From: Pseudomonas kilonensis
GTDB lineage: Bacteria; Pseudomonadota; Gammaproteobacteria; Pseudomonadales; Pseudomonadaceae
Direction: 5' to 3'
DNA length: 64,000 nucleotides
NCBI RefSeq assembly: GCF_001269885.1
Contig: NZ_LHVH01000034.1
Coordinates: forward strand, 186,001 to 250,000
Part shown: one piece after another, positions 33,738 through 41,829 of the stretch
How positions within the stretch are numbered: the stretch's first letter is position 1
Layout: every line of letters starts with the position of its first letter
Translations under genes and position numbers: made by a program
The notes under the pieces: model-generated
Told to the model about the DNA's origin: nothing
Databases searched by the model: none
What the model saw: the letters and a program-made list of their open reading frames with translations, nothing else

Positions 33738-34205
33738 TTACTTGTGGTAAGGGTGCCCGGACAGGACTGTCCAGGCACGATACAGCTGTTCGCCGATCAG
33801 GATCCGCACCAGCGGGTGCGGCAACGTCAACGGCGACAATGACCAACGCTGATCGGCCCGGGCACAGACTTCCGGCGCCAGCCCTTCCGGACCACCGACC
33901 ATGAAATTGACCGTGCGCGAGTCCAGCCGCCAGCGATCGAGCTCCACCGCCAGTTGCTCGGTGCTCCAGGGCTTGCCGTGGACTTCGAGGGTGACAATGC
34001 GCTCGTTCGGCCCGACCTTGGCCAACATGGCTTCGCCTTCCTGGCGGATAAAGCGCGCCACGTCGGCGTTCTTGCCACGGGTATTGAGCGGAATTTCCAC
34101 CAGTTCCAGGGCCAGCTCGGACGGAAGACGCTTGGCATATTCATGCCAGCCTTCTTCCACCCACTTGGGCATGCGAGAACCGACGGCGATCAGGCGCAGT
34201 CGCAC
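33738..34205 (-). CDS. rlmH: 23S rRNA pseudouridine-1915 N3-methyltransferase
   Basis: A 155-residue SPOUT-class methyltransferase that acts on pseudouridine 1915 of the 70S ribosome. The trefoil-knot SAM site is represented by FMVGGPEGLAPEV and the C-terminal LSPLTLPHPLVRILIGEQLYRAW...HPYHK, nearly invariant in RlmH. Length is standard. It is 9 bases after rsfS and 9 before mrdA. Confidence 0.96.
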   Translation of the reverse strand: MRLRLIAVGSRMPKWVEEGWHEYAKRLPSELALELVEIPLNTRGKNADVARFIRQEGEAMLAKVGPNERIVTLEVHGKPWSTEQLAVELDRWRLDSRTVNFMVGGPEGLAPEVCARADQRWSLSPLTLPHPLVRILIGEQLYRAWTVLSGHPYHK

Positions 34206-34214
34206 AGCGGTCCC

Positions 34215-34709
34215 TTATTGCTGGTCTTTGTTGAGCTTGGTGAAGTGCTCATGGGTGTTTTCCGGGCTGTGGTGCGCAGCGCTGGCCGAACGGCTCTGCT
34301 CGGCACCGGCCCACAGGCGCTCCAGGTCGTAGAACTGGCGCGCCGAGGCAGTCATCATGTGCACGATGACGTCGTCCATGTCCAACAGCACCCAGTCGCT
34401 GTCACCCTTGCCTTCTTCACCCAGCGGCTTGACGCCCTGGGCCTTGACCGCTTCGCGGACCTTGTCCAGCATCGCGCCGATCTGGCGGTTGGAGGTACCG
34501 GTGGCGATGATCATGTAGTCCGTGATGCTCTGCTTTTCACGAACGTCGATCACCTGGATGTCCTGGGCCTTGACGTCTTCCAGGGCCGCCACGGCCACCT
34601 TGACCAGTTCTTCACCGGCCAGTACGACGCCGGTGTGGGCCTCTACCGGCAACGGGGCGCTTTTGAACGTGCCTTTGCGCTTTACTTTGTTTACGTCTTT
34701 GTCAGTCAT
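34215..34709 (-). CDS. rsfS: Ribosomal silencing factor RsfS
   Basis: A 164-residue protein that binds L14 of the large subunit and blocks joining of the subunits when nutrients are low. The core (about 30-135) has the family motifs ALEDVKAQDIQVIDVRE, SITDYMIIATGTSNRQ, and DWVLLDMDDVIVHMMTASARQFYDLERLW. It is about 50 residues longer than E. coli RsfS: a basic N-terminal extension and a Ser/His/Gln-rich tail. It precedes rlmH by 9 bases. Confidence 0.94.
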   Translation of the reverse strand: MTDKDVNKVKRKGTFKSAPLPVEAHTGVVLAGEELVKVAVAALEDVKAQDIQVIDVREKQSITDYMIIATGTSNRQIGAMLDKVREAVKAQGVKPLGEEGKGDSDWVLLDMDDVIVHMMTASARQFYDLERLWAGAEQSRSASAAHHSPENTHEHFTKLNKDQQ

Positions 34710-34780
34710 ATAAAACTCGTTTTGCTCGTATGTTCGGGCGCTTCGCTACACGCATTCACGTGCCTTGAAGCACACCTTTT

Positions 34781-35467
34781 TCAGTTCGACGCACGGTAAA
34801 GCCCGTGCGCATCGATGTAGGCCAGGACCGCGTCGGGCACCAGGAAACGTACCGACTTACCGCTGGCCAGCAGTTGACGGATCTGGGTGGCGGATACCGC
34901 GAGCGGCGTCTGCCAGACGAATGCAATCTGTCCGCTCGGCCCTTTCAGGGCCAGCGGGTCGCTCACCGAGCGGGCCGCCAGCAGGTTGCGCAAGGCATCC
35001 GGCGGCTCGCTGTCGGCATCCGGGCGTTGCAACACCAGGATGTGGCAATGCTGGAGCAACTCTTCCCAGCGATGCCAAGTGGGCAGGCCGCAAAATGCGT
35101 CCCAGCCCAGAAGCAGAAAAACCTGGGCATCAGCGGCCAGTTCGGCGCGCATCAGCTCCAGGGTATCAATGGTGTAGGACGGCTTGTCCCGCTGCAATTC
35201 GCGGGCGTCCACCACCAACGGTGCCACACCGGCCACCGCGCACTCGACCATCGCCAGGCGGTCCTGCGCCGACACCTGCGGCGTATCCCGGTGAGGCGGC
35301 CGGGCGCTGGGCGTCAGGCGTAGCTCATCGAGGGCCAAGGCGTCGGCGACTTCCAGCGCACCGCGCAAATGGCCGATGTGCACCGGGTCGAACGTGCCGC
35401 CCAGGATGCCGATGCGCCGGGGCGGGGTTGTCGTCGTCACAGCAGCTGGCGGGTCGAGATCGCCCAA
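34781..35467 (-). CDS. nadD: Nicotinate-mononucleotide adenylyltransferase
   Basis: A roughly 228-residue enzyme that forms deamido-NAD from NaMN and ATP. The nucleotidyltransferase motif is GGTFDPVHIGH, the C-terminal motif SATQIRQLLASGKSVRFLVPD. The substrate-binding stretch PPHRDTPQVSAQDRLAMVE is present. The start is uncertain: no ATG precedes the conserved GILGG. A TTG at 35467 has AGGAG 10 bases upstream; GTG codons at 35440 (short) and 35503 (inside proA) are alternatives. proA ends at 35469. Confidence 0.9.
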   Translation of the reverse strand: MGDLDPPAAVTTTTPPRRIGILGGTFDPVHIGHLRGALEVADALALDELRLTPSARPPHRDTPQVSAQDRLAMVECAVAGVAPLVVDARELQRDKPSYTIDTLELMRAELAADAQVFLLLGWDAFCGLPTWHRWEELLQHCHILVLQRPDADSEPPDALRNLLAARSVSDPLALKGPSGQIAFVWQTPLAVSATQIRQLLASGKSVRFLVPDAVLAYIDAHGLYRASN

Positions 35468-35468
35468 G

Positions 35469-36740
35469 TCAGACCGACTCCTGTCCGCGCAACTGGCCGT
35501 CACCGACCACGATGTACTTCTCGCAGGTCAGGCCTTCGAGGCCCACCGGGCCGCGGGCGTGCAGCTTATCAGTAGAAATGCCGATCTCGGCACCCAATCC
35601 GTATTCAAAGCCATCGGCGAAGCAGGTCGGGGTGTTGATCATCACCGACGCCGAATCCACTTCGGCCACGAAGCGCCGGGTTTCACCCAGGTTTTCACTG
35701 ACAATGGAGTCGGTGTGGTGCGAGCCGTGGCGATTGATGTGCTCGATGGCCTCCTCCAGCCCGTCGACCACACGGATCGACAGGATCGGCGCCAGGTATT
35801 CGGTGTCCCAGTCTTCTTGCGTGGCCGCGACGGCCTCGATGATCGCTCGGGTGCGCTCGCAACCACGCAGCTCGACGCCTTTTTCGCGGAACTGGGCAGC
35901 CATCGACGGCAAGAAGTCCTTGGCCACGGCCTGGTCCACCAGCAGGGTTTCCATCGCGCCGCAGATACCGTAGCGGTAGGTCTTGGCGTTGAAGGCGATG
36001 CGCTGGGCCTTCGGCAATTCGGCGTGGGCGCTGACGTAGACGTGGCAGATGCCGTCCAGGTGCTTGATCACCGGCACGCGGGCGTCACGGCTGACCCGTT
36101 CGATCAGGCCCTTGCCGCCACGCGGCACGATGACATCGACGAACTCAGGCATGGTGATCAGCGCGCCGACTGCGGCGCGGTCAGTGGTTTCCACCACTTG
36201 CACCACGGCCGCCGGCAGATCGGCCTCGGCCAGGCCGCGCTGGATGCAGGCGGCAATGGCGCGGTTGGAATGGATGGCCTCGGAGCCTCCACGCAGGATG
36301 GTCGCGTTACCCGACTTCAGGCACAAACTCGCAGCGTCGATGGTCACGTTCGGCCGCGACTCGTAGATGATCCCGACCACGCCCAGGGGCACGCGCATCT
36401 TGCCGACCTGGATGCCCGACGGGCGGTAGCTCATGTCGCGGATCGCCCCGACCGGGTCCGGCAGGGCCGCGACCTGGCGCAAACCGACGATCATGCCGTC
36501 GATGCGTGCCGGGGTCAGCGCCAGGCGCTCGAGCATGGCCGGCTCCAAGCCATTGGCCCGGCCGGCGGCCAGGTCCAGTTCGTTGGCAGCGGACAACTCG
36601 GCGCGCGCGGCGTCCAGCGCATTGGCGGCGGCCTGCAGGGCGCGGTTTTTCTGCGCGGTGCTGGCCCGGCCGATGATGCGCGACGCTGCACGAGCGGCGC
36701 GACCCAGGCGGGTCATGTAGTCAAGAACGGACTCAGTCAT
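35469..36740 (-). CDS. proA: Gamma-glutamyl phosphate reductase
   Basis: A 423-residue NADPH-dependent enzyme for the second step of proline synthesis. It has the aldehyde-dehydrogenase fold with the catalytic Cys in YRYGICGAMETLLVD, and the family segments MRVPLGVVGIIYESRPNVT, CLKSGNATILRGGSEA and VDVIVPRGGKGLI. The ATG at 36740 is the first. The proA-nadD-rsfS-rlmH chain is conserved in pseudomonads. Confidence 0.96.
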   Translation of the reverse strand: MTESVLDYMTRLGRAARAASRIIGRASTAQKNRALQAAANALDAARAELSAANELDLAAGRANGLEPAMLERLALTPARIDGMIVGLRQVAALPDPVGAIRDMSYRPSGIQVGKMRVPLGVVGIIYESRPNVTIDAASLCLKSGNATILRGGSEAIHSNRAIAACIQRGLAEADLPAAVVQVVETTDRAAVGALITMPEFVDVIVPRGGKGLIERVSRDARVPVIKHLDGICHVYVSAHAELPKAQRIAFNAKTYRYGICGAMETLLVDQAVAKDFLPSMAAQFREKGVELRGCERTRAIIEAVAATQEDWDTEYLAPILSIRVVDGLEEAIEHINRHGSHHTDSIVSENLGETRRFVAEVDSASVMINTPTCFADGFEYGLGAEIGISTDKLHARGPVGLEGLTCEKYIVVGDGQLRGQESV

Positions 36741-36936
36741 GGTCTGTGTGGTCTTGGCGATGAGGAAAGCGGCAGATTATAGCTGTCGTAACCCTCGACT
36801 AACAGCATGGACTCACAGTGGTGACCGGCGGAGGAGCAAAACAGGCGTAAACAGCCGGTTGAAGCGACTGTTCAGCGGTGATTAAGCTTTCCATTGCTAT
36901 CATCGCGCTTCCTTTGGCCTCATTTCGTTTAACGCC

Positions 36937-37614
36937 ATGACCGATTTGCCATCGCCCAACGCCCTGCCCCACGCCTTTTTCGATCGCGACGCCCAGGTGC
37001 TTGCCAAGGACCTGCTGGGCAAAGTCATCCGCCACAAGGTCGGTGAGCTGTGGCTCAGCGCGCGGATCATCGAGACCGAGGCGTATTACTTCGCCGAAAA
37101 GGGCAGCCACGCCTCGCTGGGCTACACAGAAAAACGTAAGGCTTTGTTTCTGGATGGCGGGCACATCTATATGTACTACGCCCGGGGCGGCGATTCGTTG
37201 AACTTCAGCGCCCAAGGCCCCGGCAATGCGGTGCTGATCAAATCGGCGTACCCGTGGGTCGACGCCCTTTGCGGGCCGGCGAGCCTGGCGCAGATGCTGC
37301 TCAACAACCCCGACGCCCAAGGCCGGCCGCGCACACCGCAAAAACTCTGTGCCGGCCAGACCTTGCTGTGCAAAGCCCTGGGGCTGAAAGTGCCGGACTG
37401 GGACGCCAAACGCTTCGACCCCGAGCGCTTGCTGGTGGAAGATGTCGGCGTGCCGACGGTCAATGCGATCCAGACCACCCGCCTGGGCATTCCCCAGGGA
37501 CGGGACGAACACCTGCCCTACCGCTTCGTCGACGCCGCCTACGCCCCGTGGTGTACCCGCAACCCTTTGCGGCGCGGACAGGTCGAAGGGCGTGATTATT
37601 TTTTGTTGCCCTGA
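36937..37614 (+). CDS. DNA-3-methyladenine glycosylase (AAG/Mpg family)
   Basis: A 225-residue base-excision repair glycosylase of the AAG fold, which removes alkylated purines. Visible family parts are LAKDLLGKVI, the catalytic Glu region ARIIETEAYY, GHIYMYYARGGDSLNF (the MPG Y-and-G-rich block), LCAGQTLLCKALGL, and IPQGRDEHLPYRFVD. It diverges from proA and has no strong Shine-Dalgarno. Together with the AidB-like gene it is the second potential alkylation-damage gene here, though the two are far apart. Confidence 0.87.
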   Translation: MTDLPSPNALPHAFFDRDAQVLAKDLLGKVIRHKVGELWLSARIIETEAYYFAEKGSHASLGYTEKRKALFLDGGHIYMYYARGGDSLNFSAQGPGNAVLIKSAYPWVDALCGPASLAQMLLNNPDAQGRPRTPQKLCAGQTLLCKALGLKVPDWDAKRFDPERLLVEDVGVPTVNAIQTTRLGIPQGRDEHLPYRFVDAAYAPWCTRNPLRRGQVEGRDYFLLP

Positions 37615-37633
37615 TGAAATACCGCATCTCCCT

Positions 37634-37735
37634 GTGGGAGCGGGCTTGTGGGAGCAAGGCTTGCCCGCGATGCAGGCGACACGGATCAACAGTAAGGTCG
37701 CGTCATCGTTCGTCGCGAGCAAGCTTTGCTCCCAC
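37634..37735. repeat. Mosaic GTGGGAGC REP
   Basis: Two left arms overlap (GTGGGAGCGGGCTT then GTGGGAGCAAGGCTTGCCCG) before the right arm CGCGAGCAAGCTTTGCTCCCAC, as if one doublet had inserted in, or recombined with, another. Confidence 0.8.
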
Positions 37736-37792
37736 AAGCTCTCCCCACAGTAAAAAACTGCATGCCAATCACTATTCAATGGAGTTGTATTT

Positions 37793-39109
37793 ATGGGCCC
37801 ATGGCTCGATAGCATCACCGGTTGGTTGACCGTCAACCCGCAATGGCTGGCGGTGGCGGTGTTCATCGTTGCCTGCGTGGAGTGCCTGGCCATTGCCGGC
37901 CTGATCGTGCCGGGTACGGTGCTGTTGTTTGCAATTGCCGTGCTGGCCGGCAGCGGCGCGTTGTCCTTGGGCGAGACGTTGCTGCTGGGCCTGCTTGGCG
38001 GGCTGCTCGGGGACCTGGTGTCATATTTCCTGGGGCGGCATTTCCACCAGAACATCCGACGCCTGCCGGGGCTGCGGCATCACCCGGAATGGATGAGCGC
38101 TGCGGAAAGTTATTTCCAGCGCTACGGCATCGCCAGCCTGCTGGTGGGGCGTTTCATCGGCCCGCTACGGCCGATGTTGCCGATGGTGGCCGGGATGTGC
38201 GACATGCCGTTCCCGCGCTTCGCCGCCGTCAGCGTGTTGGCCGCGGCGGGCTGGACGGTGGCGTACCTGCTGCCGGGCTGGGCCACCGGGGCGGCGTTTC
38301 GCCTGCCACTGCCTGAAGGCTTCTGGCCTCAGGCCGGCGTGGTCATCGGCAGCATCGCGGTGATGATCGGGCTGAGCGTCAACAGCAGCATGCGCCGCCA
38401 TCGCCATGCCACGGCACTGATCGCCGGCCTTGGCCTGGTGATCCTGATCGGCCTGTTCATCGGCTTTCGTTACCTGACGGCGTTCGACCAGGGCTTGATG
38501 GCCCTGGTCCAGGAGCACCGCAGCGCGACGCTGGATGAAATCGCCGTGACCTTCACGCTGATCGGCGAATTCCGCTACATGTTGATTGTCTGCAGCCTGG
38601 TGACCGGGTTACTGCTGTTGGCACGGCAATGGCGCCAGGCATTTTTTGCCGGGGGCACGATGCTGATTACCGCCCTGGCCAATACCGGCTTCAAACACTT
38701 TTTTGCCCGTGTGCGCCCGGAAATCCTCAGCGACCCGCTGACCAGCTACAGCATGCCCAGCGGCCACTCCTCCGGGGCATTCGCGCTGTTCCTGACCCTC
38801 GCTGTCCTGGCCGGCCGCGGCCAACCGCCACGCCTGCGCCTGACCTGGCTGTTGCTGGGCTGCTTGCCGGCGCTGGCCATCGCCCTGTCGCGGGTCTACC
38901 TGGGCGCGCATTGGCCGAGCGACATCGCCGCCGGGGCGATGCTCGCCGCCAGCATCTGTGCGGCCGCCCTGTGGTTGAGCCAGCGCCAGAGCCCGCTGCC
39001 GGCCATGCCGCCAAAAGTCTGGTGGCTGGTTCTGCCGGCACTGGTGGCGGTGTTCAGTTTCTTCGCCCTGCGGCACTTGCCGCATGCGATGTTGCGGTAT
39101 GCCTATTGA
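37793..39109 (+). CDS. DedA-PAP2 fusion membrane phosphatase
   Basis: A 438-residue polytopic membrane protein with two domains. Residues about 1-190 form a DedA/SNARE-associated domain (GLIVPGTVLLF, LGDLVSYFLGRHF, FIGPLRPMLPMVAG). Residues about 230-400 form a PAP2 phosphatase with all three motifs: KHFFARVRP, PSGHSSG and SRVYLGAHWPSD. About ten hydrophobic helices in all. DedA proteins move undecaprenyl phosphate across the membrane and PAP2 enzymes dephosphorylate lipid pyrophosphates, so a role in lipid-carrier recycling is a reasonable inference. Stand-alone gene between REPs. Confidence 0.87.
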   Translation: MGPWLDSITGWLTVNPQWLAVAVFIVACVECLAIAGLIVPGTVLLFAIAVLAGSGALSLGETLLLGLLGGLLGDLVSYFLGRHFHQNIRRLPGLRHHPEWMSAAESYFQRYGIASLLVGRFIGPLRPMLPMVAGMCDMPFPRFAAVSVLAAAGWTVAYLLPGWATGAAFRLPLPEGFWPQAGVVIGSIAVMIGLSVNSSMRRHRHATALIAGLGLVILIGLFIGFRYLTAFDQGLMALVQEHRSATLDEIAVTFTLIGEFRYMLIVCSLVTGLLLLARQWRQAFFAGGTMLITALANTGFKHFFARVRPEILSDPLTSYSMPSGHSSGAFALFLTLAVLAGRGQPPRLRLTWLLLGCLPALAIALSRVYLGAHWPSDIAAGAMLAASICAAALWLSQRQSPLPAMPPKVWWLVLPALVAVFSFFALRHLPHAMLRYAY

Positions 39110-39133
39110 TGCCAGAGACACTGCACTCCACCT

Positions 39134-39221
39134 GTGGGAGCGGGCTTGCTCGCGAAGGCGGTGGATCAGTTAACACATGCGTTGGATGACACTCCGCCTT
39201 CGCGAGCAAGCCCGCTCCCAC
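39134..39221. repeat. GTGGGAGC REP doublet
   Basis: Arms GTGGGAGCGGGCTTGCTCGCG and mirror between convergent genes. Confidence 0.9.
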
Positions 39222-39254
39222 AGGGTCGGTGTTGTTCAGTGGATATGAGGGGTG

Positions 39255-39845
39255 TCAGGCGAAGAGCTCGCCCTGCAACTCATCGAGCAACGCCTGGATC
39301 GCATCCAGGCGCTGTTGCGGGTCGTCGAGTTGCAGCAGGTCGATCTTGTCCAGCTCGTTGAACGGCAGCAGGTAGGCCAGTTGATTGGCCAGCGATTGCT
39401 GGCCGGTCGCTTCGGTGCCCATGTTCAGCGCCTCGACCATCGGGTGCTCGGCCAGGGCCTTGAGCAGCGCCACCAGGTCGGCGTCTTCCTCTTGCAGCGG
39501 TTGCTCCGGCTCTTCCTCCAGCCACTCGACCTCGGCGACGGTCAGTTGATCCGCCTGGACGCTGCTGCCATGGACGATAAAGCGCCGCCCGCCCTGCACG
39601 CGAATGCCCAGCAGACCATTGTCCTGCTGGGAGAAATCGGTGATGCGCGCCTCACAACCGACCCGCGCATAGCCTTCAGGCGCGATGCCGACTTCCTCGC
39701 CATCGAGGATGCACACCACGCCGAAGCCTTCGCCCTTTTTCATGCAGCGCCCGATCATGTCGAGGTAGCGCGCCTCGAAAATCTGCAAGTCGAGGATGCA
39801 ACCGGGGAACAGCACGGTGTTCAACGGGAAAAGCGGCAAGCTCAT
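39255..39845 (-). CDS. Lon N-terminal-like (LON substrate-binding) domain protein
   Basis: A 196-residue soluble protein made of a LON substrate-binding domain alone, without ATPase or protease parts. The start SLPLFPLNTVLFPG and LQIFEARYLDMI, then VVCILDGEEVG, VGCEARITDF and GGRRFIV, are the domain's conserved blocks; the C-terminus is helical and acidic. The ATG at 39845 is preferred to the TTG two codons before. Homologues occur in many pseudomonads at this place; the function is unknown. Confidence 0.87.
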   Translation of the reverse strand: MSLPLFPLNTVLFPGCILDLQIFEARYLDMIGRCMKKGEGFGVVCILDGEEVGIAPEGYARVGCEARITDFSQQDNGLLGIRVQGGRRFIVHGSSVQADQLTVAEVEWLEEEPEQPLQEEDADLVALLKALAEHPMVEALNMGTEATGQQSLANQLAYLLPFNELDKIDLLQLDDPQQRLDAIQALLDELQGELFA

Positions 39846-39855
39846 AACCAATTCC

Positions 39856-40572
39856 TTAAACCGTCATCGACACCACCAACGGCAGCAACACCGCCGTGGC
39901 CACGCCCATCAGACTCATCGCCAGCGCCGCAAAGGCGCCGGTTTCCTCGCTTTCCTGCAACGCCACCGACGTGCCCACGGCATGGGCCGCCAGCCCCAGG
40001 GCCATGCCCCGGGCCTCAGGGCTATGGACACCCAACCGGGTCAAAATGCTCGGGCCGAGAATCGCCCCAAGCACACCGGTGATCAACACGAACACCGCCG
40101 CCATCGCCGCCACACCGCCGATCTGCTCGGCCACCAGCATGGCGATCGGCGAAGTCACGGACTTGGGCGCCATGGTCATCAGAATCATGTGCTCGGCACC
40201 GAAGGCCCAGCCCAACACCACCGCAGAGCCGGTGGCAAACACCCCAGCTATCACCAGCGTAGTAAAAATCGGCCAGAACAACTGCCGGATCCGTCGCAGG
40301 TTCAAATACAGCGGCACCGCCAGGGCGACCGTGGCCGGGCCCAGCAAGATGCTGAGGATCTCGGTGCTCTTGCGGTATTCGGCATAGTCGATGCCGCAAC
40401 CGACGAGCACGACGATCAACAGTACCATCGACATCAGCACCGGTTGCAGGAACACCCAGCGGGTCTTCTCGAACGCCGCCAGCACCAGTTGATAGGCGCC
40501 CAGGGTAATGCCGATGCCGAACAGCGGATGGTGAATCACCGAGGTCCAGGCACCTTGCCAGTCGAGCATCAT
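39856..40572 (-). CDS. lrgB: LrgB/CidB family membrane protein
   Basis: A 238-residue protein with six to seven hydrophobic helices, LrgB family. Typical stretches are YLNLRRIRQLFWPIF, LMTMAPKSVTSPIAMLVAEQIGG and ARGMALGLAAHAVGTSVALQE. LrgB partners with LrgA in control of murein hydrolase activity or metabolite (pyruvate) transport. Its ATG overlaps the lrgA stop by 4 bases (ATGA), so the two are translated together. Confidence 0.92.
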   Translation of the reverse strand: MMLDWQGAWTSVIHHPLFGIGITLGAYQLVLAAFEKTRWVFLQPVLMSMVLLIVVLVGCGIDYAEYRKSTEILSILLGPATVALAVPLYLNLRRIRQLFWPIFTTLVIAGVFATGSAVVLGWAFGAEHMILMTMAPKSVTSPIAMLVAEQIGGVAAMAAVFVLITGVLGAILGPSILTRLGVHSPEARGMALGLAAHAVGTSVALQESEETGAFAALAMSLMGVATAVLLPLVVSMTV

Positions 40573-40934
40573 TGGCTGTCCTCCGGGGCGGCGACGTGAC
40601 GCCGGGCCAGGCGCTGCATCAGCACCCCCGTCAACGCCACGGACAGCACCAGCGACAAGGTCAACGCGCCGACGATGGCCCAGAAATCGGCGGCAATCGC
40701 CCCGGCGTAGACCATCACCCCCACGGCGGGCGGCACCAGCAGCAAGGGCAGATAACGCAACAGGCTGCTGGCGGCCAGGTTCAACGGCTCGCTGACTTCG
40801 CCGCGCACCACCAGATAACCGAGCAACAGCAGCAGACCAATGATTGGCCCCGGCAGCACCGGCAAGAACAAATGATTGATCGCAGTGCCCAGCAATTGAA
40901 ACAGCACCAGCCAGGTCAGGCCCCGTAGCAACAT
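40569..40934 (-). CDS. lrgA: LrgA/CidA family holin-like protein
   Basis: A 121-residue membrane protein with four hydrophobic helices. LFQLLGTAINHLFLPVLPGPIIGLLLL and LLRYLPLLLVPPAVGVMVY are the family signatures. A GAGAGAGCGG ribosome site precedes the ATG at 40934; the longer frame upstream has no homology. Forms a two-gene operon with lrgB. Confidence 0.9.
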   Translation of the reverse strand: MLLRGLTWLVLFQLLGTAINHLFLPVLPGPIIGLLLLLGYLVVRGEVSEPLNLAASSLLRYLPLLLVPPAVGVMVYAGAIAADFWAIVGALTLSLVLSVALTGVLMQRLARRHVAAPEDSQ

Positions 40935-40997
40935 CCGCTCTCTCCCCCACAAACACCCATGAACCCCATCCCGTAGAAACCACCTGCAGAAGCTGCC

Positions 40998-41104
40998 TGT
41001 AGGAGCTGTCGAGTGCAACGAGGCTGCGATCTTTCCCCTGCCAATTGAGTCTGAAGCGAAAAATCAACAAATCAAAAGATCGCAGCCTTCGGCAGCTCCT
41101 ACAG
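40998..41104. repeat. TGTAGGAGCTG-type palindromic repeat (family 3)
   Basis: Inverted repeat with arms around CTGTAGGAGCTG, GAGGCTGCGATCTTT and the mirrors AAAGATCGCAGCCTTCGGCA, GCTCCTACAG. It is unrelated to the GTGGGAGC and GTGGCGAGGGG families and is the only copy in the window. It lies between lrgA and the MaoC gene (gap 40935-41271), where no other feature is visible. Confidence 0.88.
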
Positions 41105-41271
41105 GGAGTAACCAGACGACACATTTAAACACGCCCGCGCTATGGGTCGGCATTCGTAAAAAGCATGGTCGATGACCTTCCCTGCGCGCCATGTTGATCT
41201 ACAGTGGTTCTCCGGGGACGCCAATCCCCGTTCCAGAAAAAGTAAAACCGATGAACCCAAGGAGAGTCTCA

Positions 41272-41727
41272 ATGCCCTACGTCCCCGTTGCAGCGCTCAA
41301 AGATTATGTCGGCAAGGAACTTGGACGTTCCGAATGGCTCACCATCGACCAGGAGCGCATCAACCTGTTCGCCGAAGCCACTGGCGACTTTCAGTTCATC
41401 CACGTCGATCCGGTCAAGGCCGCGCAGACCCCGTTTGGCAGCACCATCGCCCACGGTTTCCTGTCGCTGTCGCTGATGCCCAAGCTGATGGAAGACATCC
41501 TGATCCTGCCCGAGGGCGTGAAAATGGTCGTCAACTACGGGCTGGACAGCGTGCGCTTCATCCAACCGGTGAAGGTCGATTCCAAGGTCCGGCTCAAGGT
41601 CGACCTGGTGGAAGTCACCGAGAAAAAACCTGGCCAATGGCTGCTCAAGGCCACCGCCACGCTGGAGATCGAAGGTTCGGAAAAACCGGCCTACATCGCC
41701 GAGCCGCTGTCGCTCTGCTTCGTGTAA
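41272..41727 (+). CDS. MaoC-like hydratase
   Basis: A 151-residue hot-dog-fold protein. The hydratase-2 motif is FAEATGDFQFIHVDP, with the expected Asp and His, then PFGSTIAHGFLSLSLMP. This is close to the small PhaJ-like (R)-enoyl-CoA hydratases, which supply (R)-3-hydroxyacyl-CoA, but the substrate cannot be set from sequence. AAGGAGA sits 7 bases before the ATG at 41272. Confidence 0.87.
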   Translation: MPYVPVAALKDYVGKELGRSEWLTIDQERINLFAEATGDFQFIHVDPVKAAQTPFGSTIAHGFLSLSLMPKLMEDILILPEGVKMVVNYGLDSVRFIQPVKVDSKVRLKVDLVEVTEKKPGQWLLKATATLEIEGSEKPAYIAEPLSLCFV

Positions 41728-41829
41728 ACCTGCGCAAATGCGAAACCGTCCAGGCAGTTTCGCATCGCTTTCCTATGTTCAACGCGCATAGCTGCGGCAT
41801 ACTCGTGGCCTGATGACCTGGATCCCGTT

